Shown: piece by piece, positions 51,106 to 63,647 of the stretch
How the letters are laid out: every line of letters starts with the position of its first letter
Position numbering within the stretch: the first letter of the stretch is position 1
From: Kitasatospora phosalacinea
GTDB lineage: Bacteria; Actinomycetota; Actinomycetes; Streptomycetales; Streptomycetaceae
Length of the DNA: 64,000 nucleotides
Direction of reading: 5' to 3'
Assembly: GCF_030268885.1 (NCBI RefSeq)
Contig: NZ_BSSA01000002.1
Location: forward strand, 186,001-250,000
The notes under the pieces: generated by a model
What the model was told of the DNA's origin: nothing
The model's input: only the letters and a program-made list of their open reading frames with translations
Database searches by the model: none
Translations under genes and position numbers: made by a program

Positions 51106-52005
51106 GTGAGCCGTACGGACACCGCGCGCGAGACCGCCGGACGGGCGAAGGACGCCGTCGCGCCCTACGCCGCCTCCGCCAAGGAGACCGCCCTGCACTA
51201 CGCGGAGGAGGCCAAGCAGGTGCTCGGCCCCAAGCTGGAAGCGCTCGCCCCGAAGGCCGCGGCCGCCGGGGCGCAGGCCAAGGCCGGGGCGGGCCACGCC
51301 GCGGCCGTCGCCCGGGTGCAGTACGTCAAGCACCTCGCCCCGCACCTGGAGCACGCCTTCACCAGCCTCCCCCCGGAGACCCAGAAGGCCGCGCTCCGCG
51401 CCGTCCACCGGGCCCAGGAGGCGGCGCTCGCCGCCAAGCTGTCGGCCGGGCAGGCCGCCGGACACGCCAAGGCCACCGTGGCGCCCAAGGTCGTCGAGAC
51501 CTTCCAGGCCGCCAAGGACAGCGTCACCCCGATCGCCCAGGAGGCGCAGACCCGCGGCGCCGCGGCGGTCACCGCGCTGCACGGCAACGTCAGCGCCGCC
51601 GAGATCAGCGCGCTGGCCGCGAAGAACGCCAAGAAGCAGCACCGCAACGGGTGGGCCACCGGGCTCGCGGTGGCCGGGACGCTGGCCATCGGCACCGGCG
51701 TGCTGGCCTGGCAGTGGTACCGCAAGCAGAACAACCCCGAGTGGCTGACCGAGCCCCCGGCTCCGGTCACCCCGCCGAACGGCACCCCGGCCGGGGCCCC
51801 GTCCACCGTCGCCGCCCCCTCCACCGCGACCTCCGAGCCCTCCGCGGCCGCGCCCGGCACCGCCGCGGGCCGCCCGGTCGGCGGCGCCGTGCTCAACGGC
51901 TCCGTCCCGCACGAGGAGCCCGGCCCGGCCGACGGGCCGAAGTCCGAGGCCAAGCCCGCCGACGACGACCGCCCCAAGCCGCACGACCCGCGCAAGCCGC
52001 ACTGA
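51106..52005 (+). CDS. DUF5324-family protein
   Basis: A 299-residue protein. Residues 1-175 are Ala/Lys-rich amphipathic helices like LEA or apolipoprotein-type repeats (RAKDAVAPYAASAKETALHY). A single membrane helix (about 180-205, GLAVAGTLAIGTGVLAWQWY) and a disordered Pro/Ala-rich tail follow. It is conserved next to ppiA in streptomycetes. Function unknown. GAGAAGGAGAAG precedes the GTG start. Confidence 0.82.
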   Translation: MSRTDTARETAGRAKDAVAPYAASAKETALHYAEEAKQVLGPKLEALAPKAAAAGAQAKAGAGHAAAVARVQYVKHLAPHLEHAFTSLPPETQKAALRAVHRAQEAALAAKLSAGQAAGHAKATVAPKVVETFQAAKDSVTPIAQEAQTRGAAAVTALHGNVSAAEISALAAKNAKKQHRNGWATGLAVAGTLAIGTGVLAWQWYRKQNNPEWLTEPPAPVTPPNGTPAGAPSTVAAPSTATSEPSAAAPGTAAGRPVGGAVLNGSVPHEEPGPADGPKSEAKPADDDRPKPHDPRKPH

Positions 52006-52239
52006 GCGCGTCCCCGGACCCGCGCGAACACCCCAGCGGTCCCCGCCCCCGGGCCTCCCCCGGCGGCGGGGACCGTTCCGCGTCCGGCCCCGCTCAGCGG
52101 CGGACCGGCACGTCCCGCACGGCAGCCTCCGCTACCCGCACCCGGCCTCGCCGAGGACGACGGCTGGAACACCTCAAGCGGCTCGGCAGTCGGCTCGGCG
52201 GAACCGTGCGACCCCGGCACGGACCGGCCCCGGACACGC

Positions 52240-52279
52240 GAACGGCCCCCGACCTGGGGAACCAGGTCGGGGGCCGTTC
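52240..52279. terminator. Bidirectional hairpin between DUF5324 gene and tRNA-Ala
   Basis: A perfect 18-bp stem (52240-52257 with 52262-52279) with the GGAA tetraloop. It serves the DUF5324 gene on the plus strand and the tRNA on the minus strand. The rest of 52006-52239 holds no gene that I can support. Confidence 0.9.
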
Positions 52280-52287
52280 GGCGACTG

Positions 52288-52360
52288 TGGAGCCTAGGGG
52301 AGTCGAACCCCTGACATCTGCCATGCAAAGACAGCGCTCTACCAACTGAGCTAAGGCCCC
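52288..52360 (-). tRNA. tRNA-Ala (anticodon TGC)
   Basis: A 73-base tRNA. The acceptor stem GGGGCCT pairs with AGGCTCC, and the discriminator is A. The D-loop region is TAGCTCAGTTGGTAGAGC. The anticodon loop is TTTGCAT, giving anticodon TGC, which reads GCN alanine codons. The T-arm is GGGGTTCGACTCCCC. With the tRNA-Ile near 54.5 kb it mirrors the ileT-alaT pair next to gyrA in mycobacteria, but separated here by three genes. Confidence 0.96.
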
Positions 52361-52470
52361 GAGCAACGGGGGATAGCCTACCCGCTCCCGGGCGGCCGCC
52401 CACGCGGGTTTCGGACCGGCCGCGGCCCGTGCTCCGCGGGCCGGCCCGGGAAGACTTCGTCAGTCGGCGC

Positions 52471-52599
52471 TCAGCGGCCGGCGGGGACCGGGTCGGTGGC
52501 CTCGGTCCACAGGTCCTGCTCGGCGCGGTCCGCCTGGACCTGACGGTAGACAAAGAAGCCGCCGAGGGCGACCAGGGCGACCAGGAGGAGCTTCTTCAC
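52471..52599 (-). CDS. DLW-39 family small protein
   Basis: A 42-residue protein with one membrane helix (LLLVALVALGGFFVYRQV) and the conserved EQDLWTEATDPV tail that gives the DLW-39 family its name. These tiny proteins are conserved near the origin in actinobacteria; function unknown. The GTG start at 52599 has GAGG 7 bases upstream. It is often missed by gene finders because of size. Confidence 0.85.
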   Translation of the reverse strand: MKKLLLVALVALGGFFVYRQVQADRAEQDLWTEATDPVPAGR

Positions 52600-52699
52600 C
52601 GCGGGACCTCGTCCTTCTTGCTTGCTTGGATGGGGGAGCACGAACCAGCGGTCAGGGTGCAGACCGCCCTGGGGCCGATGATACACACCGGTAACCGGT

Positions 52700-53089
52700 T
52701 CAAGAGCGGCCCCCGCCACCGCCAACCGACCGATCCGCCACCGGCTTTGACACCCCACCATCAGTGCGATCTTCGGACCGCGGACCCGCGGCCCGGATCA
52801 CCGCCACCCCGCCGTCCAGGTCGACCGTCGAGCGCGGCGGGGCGCCCTCGCCCTCCTCGTCCCGGAGCATCAGGGTGGTCTTCCGCTGCTCCAGTTCGGC
52901 CTGCTTCCCGGCCGCGAACTGGGCGTGCAGCTGCTCGAACCCGGTCGCCGAGACCTGCCCCTCCCGCCCCGACCCGCGCCAGGGCACCCAGCGACTGCGG
53001 CTGGCCCGCAGCGCGACCTGGTCCACGAACGCCAGCACCACCAGCGCGCAGACCAGGCCCGGCAGGCTCATCGCCCAGAACACTCCCAT
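52700..53089 (-). CDS. Small membrane protein resembling DUF6191
   Basis: About 130 residues from an ATG at 53089, or 150 from a GTG at 53149. One N-terminal helix (MSLPGLVCALVVLAFVDQVA) is followed by a soluble segment with SATGFEQLHAQFAAGKQAEL and RDEEGEGAPPRSTVDLDGG, which resembles DUF6191 proteins of streptomycetes. Function unknown. Its 5' end lies just downstream of the repeat-bearing gene at 53166-54188. Confidence 0.7.
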   Translation of the reverse strand: MGVFWAMSLPGLVCALVVLAFVDQVALRASRSRWVPWRGSGREGQVSATGFEQLHAQFAAGKQAELEQRKTTLMLRDEEGEGAPPRSTVDLDGGVAVIRAAGPRSEDRTDGGVSKPVADRSVGGGGGRS

Positions 53090-53165
53090 GCCCGCGACAA
53101 CGCGCCCGGGCGCGCCGCCGTTCCCGCCCGACGACACGCCCGCGCGCACGACCGACCGCTACCGG

Positions 53166-54188
53166 CTACCCCCGGCGCCGCCGCAGCCGGGCCAGGTCGC
53201 GCCGGATCGCCCGGACGTCCTCGACCAGGCCGTCCAACCGGGCGTCCACGACGTCGATCCGCACCTCCTGCCGGGCGATCCGCTCACCGATCGCGGTGAT
53301 CACCACCCCCTGGGCCTCCAGCCGCCGCTCGACCGCCCCCACCGACACCACCAGGCCCCCGACCACCGTCGGCAGGTCCTCCAGCGTGAACGCGTACTCC
53401 GGCCCCTCCGCGTACGGCGGGACCACCGGCTCGTCCTCCTCCGGCAGGTACGCCCCGAACGGCTCCAGCCCGTCGATCCGCCGCCGCCAGGCCGCCACCG
53501 ACGGGTCCCGCCGGCCCGCCTCGTGCTCGTCCCACCGCAGCTCGCTCCACCGCCGCCACGGCCGCGCCCGGAACGCGTGCACCACCGGCGGCTCCACCAC
53601 CGGCCGCACCGCCGCCTCCACCGCGTCCAGCAGCCGGGCGCGCACCCGCCGGGCCACCTCGCTGTCGCGCAGCAGCATCGCGACGTTCAGCACGGCCCGC
53701 CGCGAGTAGAGCGCCACGCCGTTGCCGCCGCCCTGCGGACGGTCGTAGGGGTTTTCCACAGGCGGGACGGGGCCGGAGGGGGTTCCGTCACCTCCTCCGG
53801 CACCGCTGACCTGCCAGACCTTCGTTTTGAAGGTCTGGTTCTCGGGGTTATCCACAGGGTGCACCGGTCGCTCGGCCCGGTCGGACCGCCGGTCACCCCC
53901 CTGCAGGTCGCTGACCTGCCAGCCATTCGTTTTGAATGTCTGGTTCTCGGGGTTATCCACAGGCCTGAGGACGGTGAACCCGTTGCTCTCCAGCTCCTGC
54001 CGGTGGCGGCGGAGCAGGCTGTAGATCGCGGGCTCGTGGACCTCGAAGTAGTCCGCCACCATCCGCGTGGTGACGTACAGCCCGTCGGGGAGCAGGACGA
54101 GGGCCTTGACCTCGTCGAGGACTTCGGTGCGCTCGCACAGGCCGCTTCGGAGCGTCCTGGATTCGAGCAGCGCGGCTTCCATGGACAT
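53166..54188 (-). CDS. Unknown protein with in-frame hairpin/DnaA-box repeats
   Basis: A 340-residue cytosolic protein whose function I do not recognise; it resembles a family common in streptomycetes. The N-terminal region (residues 1-75) reads like a DNA-binding helix segment (LDEVKALVLLPDGLYVTTRM, then VADYFEVHEPAIYSLLRRHR). A middle part has two copies of VDNPENQTFKT(N/K)(G/V)WQVS and a third partial VENP. Then comes ALYSRRAVLNVAMLLRDSEV, recalling phage antirepressor-like proteins. The C-terminal helices form a heptad-like coiled coil (VVITAIGERIARQEVRIDVV). The ATG at 54188 has GAGG 8 bases upstream. It lies between two tRNA genes. The repeats carry perfect DnaA boxes (separate entry). 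Confidence 0.75.
   Translation of the reverse strand: MSMEAALLESRTLRSGLCERTEVLDEVKALVLLPDGLYVTTRMVADYFEVHEPAIYSLLRRHRQELESNGFTVLRPVDNPENQTFKTNGWQVSDLQGGDRRSDRAERPVHPVDNPENQTFKTKVWQVSGAGGGDGTPSGPVPPVENPYDRPQGGGNGVALYSRRAVLNVAMLLRDSEVARRVRARLLDAVEAAVRPVVEPPVVHAFRARPWRRWSELRWDEHEAGRRDPSVAAWRRRIDGLEPFGAYLPEEDEPVVPPYAEGPEYAFTLEDLPTVVGGLVVSVGAVERRLEAQGVVITAIGERIARQEVRIDVVDARLDGLVEDVRAIRRDLARLRRRRG
53805..53963 (-). repeat. Two 54-bp modules: hairpin plus DnaA box, inside the unknown gene
   Basis: Modules at 53805-53858 and 53910-53963 match at 51 of 54 positions with a period of 105 bases (35 codons). Each has a 10-bp hairpin with loop GTTTT: 53814-53838 is fully paired; 53919-53943 has nine pairs, including a C-G to A-T swap, i.e. 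a compensatory change. Nine bases further lies a perfect TTATCCACA (53848-53856 and 53953-53961). A degenerate third box TTTTCCACA is at 53752-53760. Confidence 0.88.
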
Positions 54189-54441
54189 GGGAGGTGCCTC
54201 ACAGGGTGAACGAAGACATGACGTGGGAACCGCCCTGTCGCCCGGGGCGGGCGGGGCCGGGTCATCCGCCGGCCGGAGCAGAGGTCGCGCTACGTCCCAC
54301 GTCACCCAATGGCCGGTTCTGTCGCCCGGCTATCCCCGACTTCACATCAGTTTCGAGTCAGCTCACCCTGTGTTGCCTCTGCGCACCGGGCCCAACGAGC
54401 GGGCGGGGCACGGGTTACGGGCGGAACGGGGGCAACACGTC

Positions 54442-54474
54442 GAAGGCCCCGATCACCAGGTGATCGGGGCCTTC
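54442..54474. terminator. Hairpin terminator downstream of tRNA-Ile
   Basis: A perfect 15-bp stem (GAAGGCCCCGATCAC with GTGATCGGGGCCTTC) with a 3-base loop. It lies 7 bases after the tRNA 3' end on the minus strand. The gap from 54189 to 54441 should hold the promoter of the unknown gene; no other gene is seen in it. Confidence 0.88.
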
Positions 54475-54481
54475 GCGCCGG

Positions 54482-54555
54482 TGGGCCTAACAGGACTTGA
54501 ACCTGTGGCCTCTTCCTTATCAGGGAAGCGCTCTAACCGTCTGAGCTATAGGCCC
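54482..54555 (-). tRNA. tRNA-Ile (anticodon GAT)
   Basis: A 74-base tRNA. The acceptor stem GGGCCTA pairs with TAGGCCC, and the discriminator is A. The D-arm is AGCTCAGACGGTTAGAGCG. The anticodon loop CTGATAA between CTTCC and GGAAG gives anticodon GAT, reading ATC and ATT. The T-arm is CAGGTTCAAGTCCTG. Confidence 0.96.
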
Positions 54556-54571
54556 TTGCCGCACTGAAAGA

Positions 54572-55966
54572 TTAGCGGACCGACGGCCGATCTCCCAAAT
54601 CCGTATCCCGGGCCCCCTCCGAACGGCCCTGCTCGCGGTGCTGCTCAGCGGCCCCGGCGGCCCCGGCGAGCCACTGCGGGCGGGTCGGCGGGAGGCCGGA
54701 GGCGCCCGCGGGGGTGGGGCGGACGGCGAGGACCTGGTTGATGCCGATGTGGTTCTGCTCGAAGGAGACGGCGGAGGCGGCCATGTAGAGGCGCCAGACC
54801 CGGGCCCGGTTCCGGCCGACCAGGGCGACGGCCTCGGGCCAGTGCGCCTCCAGGTTGGCGACCCACTCGCGCAGGGTGCGGCCGTAGTGCTCGCGCAGGG
54901 CCTCGACGTCGCGGACCTCGAAGCCCGCCTCCTCCAGCCGGGAGACCGTGGTGCCGACGGGGGAGAGCTCGCCGTCGGGGAAGACGTACCGGTCGATGAA
55001 GGGGGAGAGCCGGTACTCCTCGCCGGGGGGCAGCGGACGGCGGGCGATCTGGTGGTTGAGCAGGCGGCCGCCGGGGGCGAGCAGCTCGTACAGGTGGCGG
55101 GCGTAGACCAGGTACTGGGCGGAGCCGACGTGCTCGGCCATGCCGACGCTGGAGACGGCGTCGAAGGGGCCGTCGGGGATCTCGCGGTAGTCCTGGAGCC
55201 GGATCTCGATCCGGTCGGCGAGGCCCGCCTCGGCGACCCGCTGCCGGGCCAGGGCGACCTGCTCGGTGGAGATGGAGACGCCGACCGCGCGGACGCCGTA
55301 GTGGCGGGCGGCGTGCAGGACCAGGGAGCCCCAGCCGCAGCCGACGTCCAGCAGGCGCATGCCGGGGCGCAGGCCGAGCTTGCGGCAGATCAGGTCGAGC
55401 TTGGCGGCCTGGGCGTCCTCCAGGCTCTTGGCGGCAGGCTCCCAGTAGGCGCAGGAGTAGACCAGGCTGGGGCCCAGGACGAGCCGGTAGAAGTCGTTGC
55501 CGACGTCGTAGTGGTGGCTGATCGCGGCGCGGTCGCGGCGGCGGCTGTGGGCCCGGCCGCGGCGGTGGCGGACCTCCTCGGGCGGGGGAGCGGGGTTCGG
55601 GCCGACGGCGCCCAGCCGCAGGGCGGTGGTGAGCAGGCGGCGGCCGGGGGCGCCCAGGAGGTCGCGGGGGCCGATCCGCGGCCGGGGGACGGCCGGGTCC
55701 TCGGCGAAGGCGGTGACGGCGGCCAGCACCTCGTACAGGTCGGTGTCGGGGGCGAGTTCGAGGTCGCCGGAGACGTAGGCGCGGGCCAGGCCGAGCTCGC
55801 CGGGGGCCCAGAGCAGGCGGCGCAGCGCGCGGCGGTTGCGCAGGACGACGGTGGGGGCGCCGGCCGGGCCGGCCTGGGAGCCGTCCCAGGCGCGCACCCG
55901 CAGGGGGACCGGGCGTCCGAGCAGTTCCTCCACCGCGCCGACCAGTTGCTGTGCGTGCTGCCCCAT
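54572..55966 (-). CDS. Cyclopropane-fatty-acyl-phospholipid synthase-like methyltransferase
   Basis: A 464-residue SAM-dependent enzyme of the CFA synthase/mycolic acid methyltransferase family. After an N-terminal domain (residues 1-150) come the substrate-handling SHHYDVGNDFYRLVLGPSLV, SCAYW, the SAM site LRLLDVGCGWGSLVLHAARHYG and MAEHVGSAQYLVYARHLYEL. It adds a methylene group to double bonds of membrane lipid chains. The ATG at 55966 follows GGAAGG. It is a single gene between tRNA-Ile and the DUF3566 gene. Confidence 0.88.
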   Translation of the reverse strand: MGQHAQQLVGAVEELLGRPVPLRVRAWDGSQAGPAGAPTVVLRNRRALRRLLWAPGELGLARAYVSGDLELAPDTDLYEVLAAVTAFAEDPAVPRPRIGPRDLLGAPGRRLLTTALRLGAVGPNPAPPPEEVRHRRGRAHSRRRDRAAISHHYDVGNDFYRLVLGPSLVYSCAYWEPAAKSLEDAQAAKLDLICRKLGLRPGMRLLDVGCGWGSLVLHAARHYGVRAVGVSISTEQVALARQRVAEAGLADRIEIRLQDYREIPDGPFDAVSSVGMAEHVGSAQYLVYARHLYELLAPGGRLLNHQIARRPLPPGEEYRLSPFIDRYVFPDGELSPVGTTVSRLEEAGFEVRDVEALREHYGRTLREWVANLEAHWPEAVALVGRNRARVWRLYMAASAVSFEQNHIGINQVLAVRPTPAGASGLPPTRPQWLAGAAGAAEQHREQGRSEGARDTDLGDRPSVR

Positions 55967-56128
55967 GACGGACCTTCCGACCAGTCGTACCCGTCGGGTC
56001 GCCCGGTGACCGCCGGAAGCGGCCGGGCGGCCCGCTGGACCGTTCCCGTTCTTCCATCTGTGCACGGCGGGCCGCGGCGCAAACCCCGGCGCGCCGGGTG
56101 GTCACCCGATTGCCCCGGGGACGGCGAA

Positions 56129-56161
56129 GGGCCCCGGAGGCGTCAACGGCCTCCGGGGCCC
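56129..56161 (-). terminator. Hairpin after DUF3566 gene
   Basis: A perfect 13-bp stem (GGGCCCCGGAGGC with GCCTCCGGGGCCC) with a 7-base loop. It lies 38 bases downstream of the DUF3566 gene on the minus strand. Confidence 0.8.
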
Positions 56162-56198
56162 CGGGAATTCCGCCGGACCGACCCGGGTCGGCGCGGGG

Positions 56199-56843
56199 TC
56201 AGTCCTCTTCGGCGAGGGTCAGCTCGATGCCGCCGGTGAAGCCCGCCGCGGAGTTGTAGATGAAGGCGGCGAGGGTGGCCAGGGCGGTCATCAGGACGAT
56301 GTCGACCAGGGCGATCAGGGTGGTGAAGAGCATCACCTTGCCGAACCCGATGTAGCTCATCAGGTCGAAGGCGCCGGAGCTGTCGCTGCCGCTGCCGGTG
56401 ACGTCCTTCAGGGTGCCGTTCAGCGAGGAGAAGACACCGAGGCCGTCGAGGGTCATCCAGAGCACCGCGGCGGCCACGATGATGATCACGCCGAGGGCCA
56501 GCGAGAGCAGGAAGCTGACCTTCATCACCGACCACGGGTCGGCCTTGGTGACCCGCAGCCGGGCCTTGCGGGTGCGGCCGGTGCCGCCGCCGGAGGGCGG
56601 CGGGCCGGGACGGCGGGGCTGGCCGCCGGGGCCGCCGGGAGCCCCCGGGGCGCCGGGGACGCGGGTGCCGCGCGGCGGGGTGGGCTGGCCCTTGGCGTAC
56701 GTGGTGGGCTGGGAGAAGCCGCCCGCGGGCGGGGCGCTCGGCGGGGGCGGCGGGGTCTGACCCCCGTAGGGCTGCTGGGCGGTTCCGCCCGGCCCGCCCG
56801 CCAGGCCGCCCGTGGCACCTCCAGCACCCGTGGCTCCGCTCAC
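56199..56843 (-). CDS. DUF3566-family membrane protein
   Basis: A 214-residue protein. A Pro/Gly-rich disordered N-terminus (residues 1-95) is followed by a basic stretch (TGRTRKARLRVTKADPWSVM) that marks DUF3566. Two membrane helices flank a short outside loop: about 118-140 (FLLSLALGVIIIVAAAVLW) and 175-200 (LFTTLIALVDIVLMTALATL). It keeps the position of Rv0007 just downstream of gyrA in mycobacteria, where it is a divisome-linked membrane protein. The GTG start follows GGGAGGACCACG. Confidence 0.9.
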   Translation of the reverse strand: MSGATGAGGATGGLAGGPGGTAQQPYGGQTPPPPPSAPPAGGFSQPTTYAKGQPTPPRGTRVPGAPGAPGGPGGQPRRPGPPPSGGGTGRTRKARLRVTKADPWSVMKVSFLLSLALGVIIIVAAAVLWMTLDGLGVFSSLNGTLKDVTGSGSDSSGAFDLMSYIGFGKVMLFTTLIALVDIVLMTALATLAAFIYNSAAGFTGGIELTLAEED

Positions 56844-56939
56844 CGTGGTCCTCCCGAACCGTCCGCCAGGACGGTGGCACACCGTCCTGGTCCGTTTTGT
56901 GCTCCTGTGCCGCGTGCCCCGGTGGCCCGCGGTTCAACC

Positions 56940-56978
56940 CGTGGTGCCCGCTCCGCCGGGGGCGGGGCGGGCACCACG
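56940..56978 (-). terminator. Hairpin terminator after gyrA
   Basis: A perfect 12-bp stem (CGTGGTGCCCGC with GCGGGCACCACG) with a 15-base loop, starting 15 bases after the gyrA stop on the minus strand. It separates gyrBA from DUF3566 transcription. Confidence 0.8.
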
Positions 56979-56993
56979 GTGCGCGTCCGGGCG

Positions 56994-59594
<2,601 letters not shown>

Positions 59595-59631
59595 TGGTGG
59601 TCAGTTTCCTTTCAACGATCCTGGGCGGACG

Positions 59632-61731
<2,100 letters not shown>

Positions 61732-61896
61732 TCAGTCTACCGGTACGACCGACAGAGAGGGGCGTTTGGCAGCCTCTGAGGGCAGATGTGCCGCCCTGAA
61801 TCCCCTCGGGACGTGTCCCGATACTCGCCAGGGGGGCTCAGAGCGCCTGGCAGGGCCGCCAGCGATTCCGGAAGATCCCGGTCCGCTCCGTCCGGC

Positions 61897-62409
61897 TCAG
61901 CCCCAGGTGTCGCCCGGCCCCTTGCTCCCGGGCGCCCGCAGCCGCCCGTACCCGCGCACCGGGGCGTCCGGTCCCAGCACCTTGATCACCCGGACCGTCC
62001 CGTGCCCCAGCTCGTGGTTCAGCCGGGCCACCAACTGCCTTGCCAGCAGGCGGAGTTGAGTCGCCCAGGCGGTGGAGTCGCACTGCACGGTGAGCACCGC
62101 CTCGTCCTCCGCGTACGACTTCGGCTCGCAGTGCGCGGCGATGTCCGGCCCGACGATCTGCGACCAGCGGCCCATCACCCCGCCGACCGCGGCCGGGGCC
62201 TCCCAGCCGCGCTCGGTGATCAGCCGGTTCAGCGCGGCCCCCAGCGGCACCGGGTCCCGCCCGTCCGCCCGGGCGCCGCTGCGCAGGCCGGTCCGCTTGG
62301 CCTCCCGCCGCTCGCGCACCTGCTCGCCGCGCTGCCGCGCCTGCTCCTTGGCGGCGCGCAGCGCCACCCGGGCCAGGTCCACGCCCGAAAGCTCCGGCCC
62401 CTCCGCCAT
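61897..62409 (-). CDS. DUF721-family protein
   Basis: A 170-residue cytosolic protein of the DUF721 family (DciA-like, also annotated DUF721/DUF721-like). Core: GGVMGRWSQIVGPDIAAHCE and CDSTAWATQLRLLARQLVAR. In proteobacteria the related DciA loads the replicative helicase, so a role in helicase loading is plausible but unproven here. It always lies between recF and gyrB in actinobacteria. The ATG at 62409 was chosen because GGAG precedes it; a TTG at 62436 is a weaker alternative, and a DnaA box lies at this point. Confidence 0.88.
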   Translation of the reverse strand: MAEGPELSGVDLARVALRAAKEQARQRGEQVRERREAKRTGLRSGARADGRDPVPLGAALNRLITERGWEAPAAVGGVMGRWSQIVGPDIAAHCEPKSYAEDEAVLTVQCDSTAWATQLRLLARQLVARLNHELGHGTVRVIKVLGPDAPVRGYGRLRAPGSKGPGDTWG

Positions 62410-62427
62410 CACGCTCCATCCCCAGGC

Positions 62428-62436
62428 TGTGGACAA
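62428..62436 (-). other. Single perfect DnaA box between recF and DUF721
   Basis: TGTGGACAA at 62428-62436 is TTGTCCACA on the minus strand, the preferred streptomycete DnaA box. It lies 19 bases upstream of the DUF721 start, in the recF-DUF721 gap. Confidence 0.65.
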
Positions 62437-62476
62437 CTGTTCCGACGAGCCGCCCAGGCTACGTGGTTCCCGGGGC

Positions 62477-63613
62477 TCACGGGGTCAGCCGGTCCACCGA
62501 GCCGCCCGAGACGCCGTACCGGGCGCCGTGCAGCGCCTTCGGCACGTCCTCGGCCACCGCGGCGGTGACCAGCACCTGCTCGCCCCCGGCGACCAGCTCG
62601 GCCAGCCGGTCCCGGCGGCGGGCGTCCAGCTCGGCGAAGACGTCGTCCAGCACCAGCACCGGCTCCCCGCCCTCGGCGCGCAGCAGCTCGTACGAGGCCA
62701 GCCGCAGCGCCAGCGCGTAGGACCAGGACTCGCCGTGGCTGGCGTAGCCCTTGGCGGGCAGCGGGCCCAGCCGCAGCAGCAGTTCGTCGCGGTGCGGGCC
62801 GACCAGGGTCAGGCCGCGCTCGACCTCCTGCTTGCGGGCGCCCTGCAGGGCCGCCAGCAGCTGCTGCTCGGCCTGCTCGCGGCTGGTGGGCAGCTCGCCC
62901 TCGAAGGAGGAGCGGTACTCCAGGACGGTGTCGCCGCCACCGGGGGCGAGCTGCCGGTACGCCTCGGCGACCAGCGGCTGCAGGGCGGCCACCAGCTGGA
63001 TCCGGAAGGCGGTCAGCTCGGCGCCGGCCCGGGCCAGGTGGCCGTCCCAGACCTCCAGGGTGGCCAGGTCGGCGGACTTGCCGCCGCCCGCCCGGCGGGC
63101 CATCGCGGCGGTCTTCAGCAGGGCGTTGCGCTGCTTGAGCACCCGCTCGTAGTCGGAGCGCACCCCGGCCAGCCGGGGGGCCCGGGCGGTCAGCAGCTCG
63201 TCCAGGAAGCGGCGGCGCTCGCCCGGGTCGCCCTTGACCAGGGCGAGGTCCTCGGGGGCGAACAGCACGGTGCGCAGCACGCCCAGCACGTCGCGCGGGC
63301 GGACGTTGTCGGAGCGGTTCAGCCGGGCCCGGTTGGCCTTGCCCGCGGTCAGCTCCAGCTCGACCAGGGTGGTGCGGCCGCCCTGGGAGACCACGCTGGC
63401 CCGGATCACCGCCCGCTCGGCGCCGAGCCGGATCAGCGGGGCGTCGGTGGCCACCCGGTGGCTGCCCAGGGTGGCGACGTAGCCGACCGCCTCGACCAGG
63501 TTGGTCTTGCCCTGGCCGTTGGGGCCCACGAACGCGGTGACGCCCGGGTCGAGCGGGACCTCGACCCGGGCGTAGGAACGGAAGTCGGCGAGCGACAGGT
63601 GCGCGACGTGCAT
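62477..63613 (-). CDS. recF: DNA replication/repair protein RecF
   Basis: A 378-residue SMC-like ATPase that helps RecO and RecR load RecA at gaps. Walker A is [14 protein letters not shown] (residues 30-43), the ABC signature region is near [20 protein letters not shown], and Walker B is [19 protein letters not shown]. It begins [20 protein letters not shown]. It is placed between gnd and DUF721-gyrB as in all streptomycetes. Confidence 0.96.
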   Translation of the reverse strand: MHVAHLSLADFRSYARVEVPLDPGVTAFVGPNGQGKTNLVEAVGYVATLGSHRVATDAPLIRLGAERAVIRASVVSQGGRTTLVELELTAGKANRARLNRSDNVRPRDVLGVLRTVLFAPEDLALVKGDPGERRRFLDELLTARAPRLAGVRSDYERVLKQRNALLKTAAMARRAGGGKSADLATLEVWDGHLARAGAELTAFRIQLVAALQPLVAEAYRQLAPGGGDTVLEYRSSFEGELPTSREQAEQQLLAALQGARKQEVERGLTLVGPHRDELLLRLGPLPAKGYASHGESWSYALALRLASYELLRAEGGEPVLVLDDVFAELDARRRDRLAELVAGGEQVLVTAAVAEDVPKALHGARYGVSGGSVDRLTP

Positions 63614-63647
63614 GGCTGGACTGCGCTCGCCTTCTGTCCGGGGCTGC

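Noticed and set aside
53166..54188. A prophage or phage antirepressor at this locus
   Set aside because: No integrase, capsid or other phage gene is nearby, and base composition matches the chromosome; only a weak motif resemblance exists.
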